Source of the DNA: Burkholderiales bacterium
GTDB taxonomy: Bacteria > Pseudomonadota > Gammaproteobacteria > Burkholderiales > SG8-39
Assembly: GCA_025929745.1 (NCBI GenBank)
Contig: JAICPQ010000090.1
Location: forward strand, 1-9,672
Direction of reading: 5' to 3'
DNA: 9,672 bases
Positions 1 to 5,677 of this stretch are shown piece by piece; the first letter of the stretch is position 1; the number at the start of each line of letters is the position of its first letter. Both the position numbers and the translations under genes were made by a program. The notes below the pieces were generated by a model. That model saw only the letters and a program-made list of their open reading frames with translations, had not been told where the DNA came from and did no database searches.

Positions 1-73
1 GCTCCACTTCACGCGCCAGCTTGCCGTGGCGCTCCTCGAAGAACGGCCAACCATAATGGCCAAACCGATCCAT
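1..73 (-). CDS. Acyl-CoA dehydrogenase family protein, N-terminus only (runs off the left edge)
   Basis: Only the first 24 residues are in the window. They begin MDRFGHYGWPFFEERHGKLA, and the WPFFEERH-type opening resembles N-termini of acyl-CoA dehydrogenases found beside MarR and crotonase genes. Such enzymes are FAD-dependent and introduce an alpha-beta double bond into an acyl-CoA. The ATG at 73 shares one base with the TGA stop of the crotonase gene upstream (TGATG). A GAGGGAG ribosome binding site lies just before it, inside the end of the crotonase gene, so the two are almost certainly co-translated. The identity rests on a short motif and on gene context. The catalytic glutamate and FAD-binding parts are outside the window, so another family remains possible. 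Confidence 0.6.
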   Translation of the reverse strand, partial: MDRFGHYGWPFFEERHGKLAREVE

Positions 74-864
74 CAATCTCCCTCGAAAACGGGCTTGCGC
101 TTCGCCGCGAACGCCTCGTAGGCGCGGTGGAAGTCCTTGGTCAGCATGAGCTCGGCTTGCGCCTGCGCTTCCATGTCGATCGCCTGGTCGACGCTCACGT
201 TCCATTCCTGGTGGAGCATCTTTTTCGTCATCGCGTGGGCGAGCGTAGGCCCCGCGGCGAGGTCGTCTGCGAGCTCTAGCGCCGCCGGCAGCACGGGTTC
301 GGCGACGCGGTTGAAGAATCCCCACGCCAGGCCCTCCTCCGCGCTCATCGAGCGGCCGGTGTAAAGGAGCTCGGAAGCGCGTCCCTGGCCGATGATCCGC
401 GGCAGCATCGTGCACGCTCCCATGTCGCAGCCGGCGAGCCCCACGCGCACGAAAAGAAACGCCACTCTCGCCGAAAGCGCGGCGTAGCGTAGATCGCAGG
501 CCATGGCGAGGATGGCGCCGGCACCGGCGCATACACCTTCGACCGCGGCAATCACCGGCTGCGGACAATGACGCATCGCCTTCACGAGATCGCCGGTCAT
601 GCGCGTGAACTCGAGGAGCTGCGGGAACGTCATCTTCGTGAGCGGGCCGATGATCTCGTGCACGTCGCCCCCCGAGCAGAAATTGCCGCCGGCCCCATTG
701 AGGACGATGGCGCGGATGCTTTTCTCTTCCTTCAAATCCCGGAAAAAGTCGCGCAGCTCGGCGTAGGACTCGAACGTGAGGGGATTCTTGCGCTCGGGGC
801 GGCTGAGCGTGATCACGCCCACCTTGCCTTCGACGCGCCACTGAAAGTGCCGGGGTTCCTTCAT
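73..864 (-). CDS. Enoyl-CoA hydratase/isomerase (crotonase) family protein
   Basis: This 263-residue protein has the normal crotonase length. The oxyanion-hole segments are visible: NFCSGGD at 61-67 and EGVCAGAGAILAMACD at 109-124. These bind the thioester carbonyl of an acyl-CoA. The two glutamates used by classical enoyl-CoA hydratases are absent: the first position is Ile118 and the second is about Arg140. An aspartate at 147 (GCDMGA) falls where dienoyl-CoA isomerase carries its catalytic Asp. The reaction may therefore be isomerisation or ring chemistry rather than simple hydration. The ATG at 864 overlaps the TGA of the MarR gene by four bases (ATGA), and the stop overlaps the start of the acyl-CoA dehydrogenase, so the three form one unit. 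Family assignment is firm; the substrate is unknown, though an aryl- or acyl-CoA intermediate is likely from context. Confidence 0.9.
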   Translation of the reverse strand: MKEPRHFQWRVEGKVGVITLSRPERKNPLTFESYAELRDFFRDLKEEKSIRAIVLNGAGGNFCSGGDVHEIIGPLTKMTFPQLLEFTRMTGDLVKAMRHCPQPVIAAVEGVCAGAGAILAMACDLRYAALSARVAFLFVRVGLAGCDMGACTMLPRIIGQGRASELLYTGRSMSAEEGLAWGFFNRVAEPVLPAALELADDLAAGPTLAHAMTKKMLHQEWNVSVDQAIDMEAQAQAELMLTKDFHRAYEAFAAKRKPVFEGD

Positions 865-1328
865 GAGGTCACCTCGAGTGCGTGGCTCTTCACCTTGGCG
901 AGAAGCTTGAGCAGCTCGCCGCGCTCGCGCGCCGAAAGCCCCGCGAAAAGCTCCACCACCCAGTGCTCATGGGCGCGCGCCATCTCTGCGAAGCTCTTCT
1001 CCCCCGAGCGCGTAAGGCGGATGCGGAACGCACGACGATCGTCGGGTTCATCCAGGCGCTCGACGAGCCCCTCCTTCTCGAGCTGATCGACGATGGCGGT
1101 GACGTTGCCGCCGGTCACCATGAGCAGGCGCGAAAGCTCGTTCATCTTGAGCCCCTCGCGGTGGCGCTCGAGCTGCGCCATCAGGTCGAAGCGCGGCAGC
1201 GTGGTGCTGAACTCCTCGCGCAAGCCCGAGCGCACGCGCCGTTCGATGAGCTGAGTGCAGGTGAGAAGCCTGAGCCAGATACGCAGCGCGCTATGGTCGT
1301 CGCGCCGCGCGATGAACTCGCGATCCAT
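861..1328 (-). CDS. MarR family transcriptional regulator
   Basis: This 155-residue protein has the usual MarR size and layout: N- and C-terminal dimerisation helices around a winged helix-turn-helix at about 44-112. The recognition helix region is TGGNVTAIVDQLEKEGLV (72-89), and the wing carries the family pattern DDRRAFRIRLT (96-106). MarR proteins bind palindromes as dimers and usually repress, being released by a small ligand. In catabolic clusters with crotonase and acyl-CoA dehydrogenase genes the ligand is often the pathway's CoA thioester; that is family knowledge, not seen here. A near-palindrome lies 20 bp upstream of the ATG, fitting autorepression of the MarR-crotonase-dehydrogenase unit. 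A GGAG sits eight bases before the start. The TGA overlaps the crotonase ATG by four bases. Confidence 0.93.
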   Translation of the reverse strand: MDREFIARRDDHSALRIWLRLLTCTQLIERRVRSGLREEFSTTLPRFDLMAQLERHREGLKMNELSRLLMVTGGNVTAIVDQLEKEGLVERLDEPDDRRAFRIRLTRSGEKSFAEMARAHEHWVVELFAGLSARERGELLKLLAKVKSHALEVTS

Positions 1329-1347
1329 GCCGGTACTCCAAGCCTGA

Positions 1348-1367
1348 ATAGATCAAGCTTGAAGTAT
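1348..1367. promoter_or_regulatory. Candidate MarR operator (20-bp imperfect palindrome)
   Basis: ATAGATCAAGCTTGAAGTAT is symmetric at 8 of 10 base pairs about a central AAGCTT. It lies in the 53-bp gap between the FMN split-barrel gene and the MarR gene, which is the only real break in the left block. The length, AT-richness and TCAAG/CTTGA half-sites match typical MarR-family operators. The likely meaning is autorepression of MarR and its downstream genes. No convincing -35/-10 pair could be picked out around it. Confidence 0.6.
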
Positions 1368-1381
1368 CTAGGGCGTGGCTG

Positions 1382-1954
1382 TCAACCTTCGCCGGGCTTG
1401 CCGGGTAGGACGTCCTGGAATTGCTTCTTCCAGCCGGGCTCCGGCGGCTGGTAGCCCGGCCGCGGTGCATAGACCGAGGTCTCGACCAGCTGGAGACGGT
1501 GGATGTAGCGCGGACAGTTCGGGAAAATCGCCTCCGCCTTCACCCGGACGATGAGCTGCGCGCCCTCGAATTCGGCGCTCGCATCCTCGAGCCGCGCCGT
1601 GCCGTTCACCCGGAGGCGCCGCGGCTGCTCGAAATCGAGGAAGAGCAACCCGACATTCGCATTGACCCCGATATTGCCCAGGCTGCGGAACATGCCGTTG
1701 CCGTCGTAGCTTGGGAACGACAGCTCGTCCGGCGAGGTAACGCGCACAAAACCCGGTAGGCCGCCCTTGTAGGAGCACTCCGGCCTTCCGTGCTCATCCG
1801 CAGTGGCGAGGAAAAACATGGCGCGTGATTCGATGAACGCCTTGTCCTCGGCGGTAAACGCCGTGCGCCAGAAGCGCTCGGCGAGCCGGTCGGCGAGCCG
1901 CCGCGTGTCGAAGCGGTCCTGCAGCTCGCGCGCGCCCTCGTGGTAGACGCTCAT
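1382..1954 (-). CDS. Pyridoxamine 5'-phosphate oxidase family (FMN-binding split barrel) protein
   Basis: With the start at 1954 the protein is 190 residues, beginning MSVYHEGARELQDRFDTRRL. The central stretch is typical of the FMN split-barrel fold: a first strand RAMFFLATADEHGRPECSYKGG (44-65 region), then LSFPSYDGNGMFRSLGNI and NVGLLFLDF. Members bind flavin and act as oxidases, reductases or flavin carriers; this subgroup is not functionally characterised as far as I know. An upstream in-frame ATG at 1975 exists, but 1954 is preferred because it gives an ATGA overlap with the preceding gene, the same junction used elsewhere in this operon, and because the family's N-terminal YHEG..LQDRFDTRRLADR block starts there. 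It could supply or use reduced flavin, but no partner can be proved. Confidence 0.85.
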   Translation of the reverse strand: MSVYHEGARELQDRFDTRRLADRLAERFWRTAFTAEDKAFIESRAMFFLATADEHGRPECSYKGGLPGFVRVTSPDELSFPSYDGNGMFRSLGNIGVNANVGLLFLDFEQPRRLRVNGTARLEDASAEFEGAQLIVRVKAEAIFPNCPRYIHRLQLVETSVYAPRPGYQPPEPGWKKQFQDVLPGKPGEG

Positions 1955-2268
1955 GGCTCGCCCGCGAGCAGCCACTTCTCGCCAAGCGTCTTGCCGTCCC
2001 GCACCATCGTCAGGGTGCCATCGAGGCGACGGCCGCGCACCACGCCACGCCAGATCAGCTTGCCATACTTGGGGCTCTCAGTCTGCGCTTCGAACGTGAC
2101 CGCGCCGTCCACCGCCTTCGCCGTGTAGGCTCCATCGCCGTATTCATAGCGGTCGCATGCGGTCGAGCGGAACCTGCCGTTCTTGAAGACGATCGTGTCG
2201 GCGTCACCCTCCGTCTTCCCGCACTCCAGCACGATGCCGACGAAGTTACGGCCATCGAGCATGCTCAT
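1951..2268 (-). CDS. Small conserved hypothetical protein (105 aa)
   Basis: This 105-residue protein reads as a beta-rich domain with alternating strands: NFVGIVLECG, DTIVFKNGRFRST, GAVTFEAQTES, GKLIWRGVVRG, LDGTLTMVRDG and EKWLLAGE. The pattern suggests a small lipocalin-like or beta-sandwich fold. I recall similar sequences annotated only as hypothetical, some of them secreted; this copy has no signal peptide or membrane segment. The ATG at 2268 overlaps the TGA of the cupin gene and its own TGA overlaps the start of the split-barrel gene, both as ATGA, so it is a coupled part of the trio. A second in-frame ATG lies two codons in. No function can be assigned. Confidence 0.75.
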   Translation of the reverse strand: MSMLDGRNFVGIVLECGKTEGDADTIVFKNGRFRSTACDRYEYGDGAYTAKAVDGAVTFEAQTESPKYGKLIWRGVVRGRRLDGTLTMVRDGKTLGEKWLLAGEP

Positions 2269-2627
2269 TCCCGTGCCCTCGCGTAGTCAATCATCCCCTG
2301 AAAATCGACCACGACCGCCGGCTCGTCGCCCACCACCCAGGCATCATGCCCGGAAGGTAACAGCGACACGTCGCCCGGCTTGCAGTCGAACTCCGTGCCA
2401 TCGTCCATCCTGATTCGCAGCACGCCGGAAACATGGTACTGGAAGTGCGGGGCCTCGCAGCTCTTCGTCTTGACGAGCGGCTGGACCGAGGTGGACCAGC
2501 GCCATCCCGGCTCGAATACCGCGCGCCCGACCATCGCGCCGCCCACATTGATAAGCTCGAGGCGTCCCATCGGGAACTGCCGCACCTCGTCCGGCTTGCG
2601 GAAATCCTTGCGTTCTGCGCTTTCCAT
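2265..2627 (-). CDS. Cupin domain protein
   Basis: This 120-residue protein is a single small cupin barrel. Motif 1 is reduced: PHFQYHVSGVLRIRMDDGTE (60-79) with His61 and His65. Motif 2 is PGDVSLLPSGHDAWVVGDEP (84-103) with His94. These histidines could bind one metal ion, so it may be a metal-dependent isomerase, dioxygenase or ligand-binding protein, but the family is too broad to choose. It is the first gene of the leftward operon, with a strong AGGAGG site four bases before the ATG. It faces the LuxR-type regulator gene across a 62-bp gap that contains an inverted repeat. It is followed by two genes with ATGA overlaps. It is probably controlled by the divergent regulator. Confidence 0.85.
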   Translation of the reverse strand: MESAERKDFRKPDEVRQFPMGRLELINVGGAMVGRAVFEPGWRWSTSVQPLVKTKSCEAPHFQYHVSGVLRIRMDDGTEFDCKPGDVSLLPSGHDAWVVGDEPAVVVDFQGMIDYARARE

Positions 2628-2630
2628 GGT

Positions 2631-2637
2631 CCCTCCT
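2631..2637 (-). promoter_or_regulatory. Ribosome binding site of the cupin gene
   Basis: On the minus strand AGGAGGG precedes the ATG at 2627 by three bases. It is the strongest Shine-Dalgarno match in the left block and fixes the start of the first gene in that operon. Confidence 0.7.
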
Positions 2638-2648
2638 GGTAGTCGGCC

Positions 2649-2654
2649 CTATAC
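2649..2654 (-). promoter_or_regulatory. Possible -10 element of the cupin operon promoter
   Basis: On the minus strand TATAGG stands in the short gap upstream of the cupin gene. No TTGACA-like -35 is found 16-18 bp upstream; that region is GC-rich. If TATAGG is used, the inverted repeat at 2681-2696 would be centred about 45 bp upstream of transcription start, a usual place for an activator that overlaps the -35 region. This is a weak call based on a six-base match. Confidence 0.3.
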
Positions 2655-2680
2655 TCACGCTCACCCGCAGTCGGGGGATA

Positions 2681-2696
2681 TACGCAGTTATGCGTA
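2681..2696. promoter_or_regulatory. Candidate LuxR-type operator: inverted repeat TACGCA-N4-TGCGTA
   Basis: TACGCAGTTATGCGTA is a perfect 6-bp inverted repeat with a four-base spacer. It sits between the divergent cupin operon and the LuxR-type regulator gene and overlaps the first candidate start codon of the regulator (2690). Dimeric LuxR-family proteins bind such dyads. The position would let one bound dimer activate the cupin operon and also limit the regulator's own expression. Binding is inferred, not shown. Confidence 0.5.
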
Positions 2697-3388
2697 CTTT
2701 GCGCGCAGCGCTGGACCTCCTGGGCGCCATGAATGAGTCGGCGCTCGATAAGCGCGTGTTCGCGCAGCTCGGCGTTGAACAGCTGCCGCAGCTCGTCGCC
2801 TCCGAGTTCACCACGCTCTCGATCTGTCATCTCGCGAGCGGCCGTCGCGAAGTATTCGGCCTGCCCGCGGGCGCGCTGAGCGAGCAGGATCGCGCGGCGT
2901 TCGACCGCCACTTTCACGAGCACCCGCTGGTGCGTTACCACGCCTATCAAGGCGGCCGCGGCACGCAGCGCATCAGCGACTCGCTGCCGATCGAGCAATT
3001 TCGCCGCAGCGCCCTGTACAACGATTACTACCGGCGCATCCGCATCGACCACGCCATGGCGCTGCCGATCTACGTACGCGACGGAGTGCTTGTGAGCTTT
3101 GTACTGAACCGCACGCGCCGGAATTTCACCGATCGCGAGCGCGCATTGCTGGACGTCCTGCGCCCGCACCTCGCCCGGGTTTATCAACGTTTGAATCGCC
3201 TCGGCGGCTTGACCGCGCGTGAAGCGGAGGTGTTGCGCTGGGTGGCCGCGGGGAAGAGCGACGCGCAAATCGCGGCAATCCTGCACATCAGCGCGCGCAC
3301 CGTGCAGAAGCATTTGCAACACAGCTACGAAAAGCTCGGCGTCGAAAGCCGCACCGCCGCAGCGATGCGCGCTAACGGCCGGCGATGA
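2690..3388 (+). CDS. LuxR family (GerE-type HTH) transcriptional regulator
   Basis: This 232-residue protein is the only plus-strand gene. Residues 174-228 form a clear LuxR/GerE helix-turn-helix: LTAREAEVLRWVAAGKSDAQ, then ISARTVQKHLQHSYEKLGVE, with the expected Glu178, Gly188, Val205, Lys207, the KLGV at 215-218 and Arg221. The first 160 residues form a ligand- or signal-sensing domain with GAF/PAS-like character but no recognisable lactone-binding or response-regulator aspartate pattern. The signal is therefore unknown. The ATG at 2690 is weakly supported, with GGGGG 12 bases upstream. An alternative ATG at 2729 would place the inverted repeat wholly in the leader. It is divergent from the cupin operon and its last 17 bp overlap the opposing caspase-like gene. 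Confidence 0.9.
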   Translation: MRTLRAALDLLGAMNESALDKRVFAQLGVEQLPQLVASEFTTLSICHLASGRREVFGLPAGALSEQDRAAFDRHFHEHPLVRYHAYQGGRGTQRISDSLPIEQFRRSALYNDYYRRIRIDHAMALPIYVRDGVLVSFVLNRTRRNFTDRERALLDVLRPHLARVYQRLNRLGGLTAREAEVLRWVAAGKSDAQIAAILHISARTVQKHLQHSYEKLGVESRTAAAMRANGRR

Positions 3389-3974
3389 ACGTGTAGCCGA
3401 GGCGCTTCGCCGCGGGATAGTCGCGTAGCACCGAGTTGAAAATGCGCCGCAGGTTGCGCCAGGGCGACGGGTCCCGGTAGAAGCGGTGCAGGAAAAGCAT
3501 GTCGCAGACGAGGCTTGCCATCCAGTCCACTGCCGTGGTGTAGCCGATCACCGCCCTCACGCGCGAGCGCCGCAGGAACTCCTTCGCGAAGCGCTCGCCT
3601 TGCTTCCCTCGCAATACGTTGCAGCACGCGAAGTACACAAGATTCCGGTAGCTCGCGCCGTAGCCTTCGAACGCCGCGCACAGGCGCTCGGAGTCGATGC
3701 GATCAAGAAGCGAGCGCACGCCGCCCGGCCGGCCGTGGAACGCGAGGTAATAGATCGGCGTGTCAAAGAGCTCTTCGTTGCGCCACATGAGACCGTCGGG
3801 CCGCTTCGCGTAGTAGGCGAGCCCGGCTTCCGACTCGACGAAGCGGTGCGCCACCGTGAGCGGCGGATGCACGAGCGGCGCCATGGCCTCGAAGAAGCCC
3901 TTCACCGAGAACGTCTGGAACAGCCTCTCGTTCCAGTAGGCCTCGAGGCAGACCAGCTTCGAGGGCGCCTTCAG
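3372..3974 (-). CDS. Uncharacterised protein with possible caspase-like (clan CD) fold
   Basis: The 200-residue reading starts at CTG 3974, whose CTGA overlaps the dehydratase stop exactly as ATGA does at other junctions here. The conserved-looking part begins at once (SKLVCLEAYW), so a start well inside is unlikely. Other options are an ATG at 4079, deep in the dehydratase gene, or a GTG at 3905 that would remove the first strand. A hydrophobic strand ends in His-Gly (IYYLAFHG, His80), and a second ends in Ala-Cys (LVYFACCN, Cys117), followed by VIGYTTAVDWMAS (143-155). A strand-HG then strand-AC order is the signature of clan CD cysteine peptidases (caspase, CHAT), and I recall uncharacterised bacterial families with this pattern. 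Peptidase activity is not established. Its TAG end overlaps the LuxR gene by 17 bp on the other strand. Confidence 0.72.
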   Translation of the reverse strand: MKAPSKLVCLEAYWNERLFQTFSVKGFFEAMAPLVHPPLTVAHRFVESEAGLAYYAKRPDGLMWRNEELFDTPIYYLAFHGRPGGVRSLLDRIDSERLCAAFEGYGASYRNLVYFACCNVLRGKQGERFAKEFLRRSRVRAVIGYTTAVDWMASLVCDMLFLHRFYRDPSPWRNLRRIFNSVLRDYPAAKRLGYTFIAGR

Positions 3975-5677
3975 GCTTTTCTCAGGAAATCGAAATCGCA
4001 GCCGTGCTCGGCCTGCAGCACGTGGTCCATGTAGAGCTTGGCATAGCCGCGCGTCGGCGGTGCGACCGGCGGCTTCCACGCGGCTTTTCTTCTTTGCAGC
4101 TCGCCTTCAGGTACAGCCAGATCGATGCGCCGCTCCTTCACGGACAACCGAATGCGGTCGCCATTCCTGGCAAGCGCGAGCGCGCCGCCCACTGCCGCTT
4201 CCGGCGATACATGCAACACGATCGTTCCGTACGCCGTGCCGCTCATGCGCGCGTCCGAGATCCGCACCATGTCCTTCACGCCGGCGCGCGCGAGCTTCGC
4301 GGGAATCGGCAGGTACCCCGCTTCCGGCATGGCGTATCCGGACTTGGGACCCGCATTCTGTAGCACGAGGAAATCGTCCGCCGTGACCTCGAGCGTGGGA
4401 TCGTCGATGCGCGCCGACAGATCATCGAGTGAGCTGAACACGATCGCGCGGCCTTCTTTCTCGAAGAGCTTCGCATCGGCCGCCGAGCGCTTGAGGATCG
4501 CGCCGTTCGGCGCAAGCGAGCCGAAGAGCGCGACCAGCCCGCCTTGGGCGGCGAGCGGGTTCTTCAGCTCCCGCACAACGCTGCGATCGACCCACGGCGT
4601 ATGGCGCTCGATCACCTCTCCGAGTGTGATGCCGGCGACCGTCATGCAGTCGAGGTGAAGCAGCGGCTTCAGCTCACGCAGTACCGCCCCCACGCCGCCG
4701 GCGGCGTACAGATCGGACATGTAGTACTGCCCCGTGGGCTTCAGATCCACGAGCACCGGCGTGCTGTCCGAAAGCTCGTTTAGTCGCTGGAGGGAAACGT
4801 CAACTCCGGCGCGCCCGGCGATCGCGGTCAGATGAACAATCGCGTTCGTCGAGCCGCCGATCGCGAGCAGCACCCGCAATGCGTTCTGGACCGATTTTTC
4901 GGTGATGACCTGGCTCGGCCGTAGGGGCGACTTGGCAAGTTCGGCGGCGCGCTTGCCGCTCGCCTCGGCGGCGCGCAGGCGATCGGCATGGACGGCGGGA
5001 ATCGCTGCCGTGCCGGGAAGCGCCATGCCGAGCGCTTCGGCGATCGACGCCATGGTCGAAGCGGTACCCATCACCGCGCACGTGCCCGCCGTGGTAGCGA
5101 GGTTTCCTTCGATCTCGTCGATGCCTTTCTCGTCCACCTTGCCGGCCCGGTGCATCGCCCAGAACCGGCGACAATCCGTACAGGCGCCGAGGCGCTCGCC
5201 CTGGAACGACGTGGGCATCATCGGACCGGCAAGAAGCTGCACCGCCGGAATGTCGGCCGAGGCGGCGCCCATGAGCTGCGCCGGCACGGTCTTGTCGCAC
5301 CCGCCGACGAGCACCACCGCGTCCATCGGCTGGGCGCGGATCATCTCCTCCACGTCGATCGACATGAGGTTTCTGAACATCATCGACGTCGGATAGAGGA
5401 ACACCTCTCCAAGCGACGTGGTGGGGAACTCCACCGGCAGCGCGCCCGCGGCGAGCACGCCCCGCTTCACCGCTTCGATCAGCTCGGGGAAATGGCGGTG
5501 GCAGTTGTTGAAGCCGCTGCGCGAATCGGCGATGCCGACCACGGGACGCCCGAGCAGATCGCTCGAGTAGCCCATGCTCTTGGCGAACGAGCGGCGCAGA
5601 TAGAGCGAGAACGCCGGATCGCCGTAGTTGGTGAGGCCTCGCGCGAGGCCGGTTTTTTTTCTATCGCCAGACGTCAC
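3971..5677 (-). CDS. IlvD/Edd family Fe-S dehydratase (sugar-acid dehydratase-like)
   Basis: At 568 residues this is a full-length IlvD/Edd protein. Cys59 (FNNCHRHF), Cys127 (GGCDKTVPA) and Cys200 (GTCAVMGTAS) are the iron-sulfur cluster ligands, Lys129 is the Mg-binding carbamylated lysine position, and SDARMSGTAYG places the catalytic serine at 479. The three cysteine positions match my memory of rhizobial L-arabinonate dehydratase, a [2Fe-2S] enzyme, so a sugar-acid or other 2,3-dihydroxy-acid substrate is likelier than the branched-chain amino-acid intermediate. The start is GTG at 5677, with GGAGG six bases upstream; it overlaps the preceding MetE-like gene by 17 bp. Codons 6-9 contain a run of eight A. 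No sugar transporter, aldolase or semialdehyde dehydrogenase is in view, so the substrate is open. Confidence 0.93.
   Translation of the reverse strand: MTSGDRKKTGLARGLTNYGDPAFSLYLRRSFAKSMGYSSDLLGRPVVGIADSRSGFNNCHRHFPELIEAVKRGVLAAGALPVEFPTTSLGEVFLYPTSMMFRNLMSIDVEEMIRAQPMDAVVLVGGCDKTVPAQLMGAASADIPAVQLLAGPMMPTSFQGERLGACTDCRRFWAMHRAGKVDEKGIDEIEGNLATTAGTCAVMGTASTMASIAEALGMALPGTAAIPAVHADRLRAAEASGKRAAELAKSPLRPSQVITEKSVQNALRVLLAIGGSTNAIVHLTAIAGRAGVDVSLQRLNELSDSTPVLVDLKPTGQYYMSDLYAAGGVGAVLRELKPLLHLDCMTVAGITLGEVIERHTPWVDRSVVRELKNPLAAQGGLVALFGSLAPNGAILKRSAADAKLFEKEGRAIVFSSLDDLSARIDDPTLEVTADDFLVLQNAGPKSGYAMPEAGYLPIPAKLARAGVKDMVRISDARMSGTAYGTIVLHVSPEAAVGGALALARNGDRIRLSVKERRIDLAVPEGELQRRKAAWKPPVAPPTRGYAKLYMDHVLQAEHGCDFDFLRKA

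Noticed and set aside
2291..3322. Minus-strand open frame of 343 codons covering the LuxR-type gene and part of the cupin gene
   Set aside because: It contradicts the clear LuxR helix-turn-helix and cupin motifs in the other frames and has no family features of its own.
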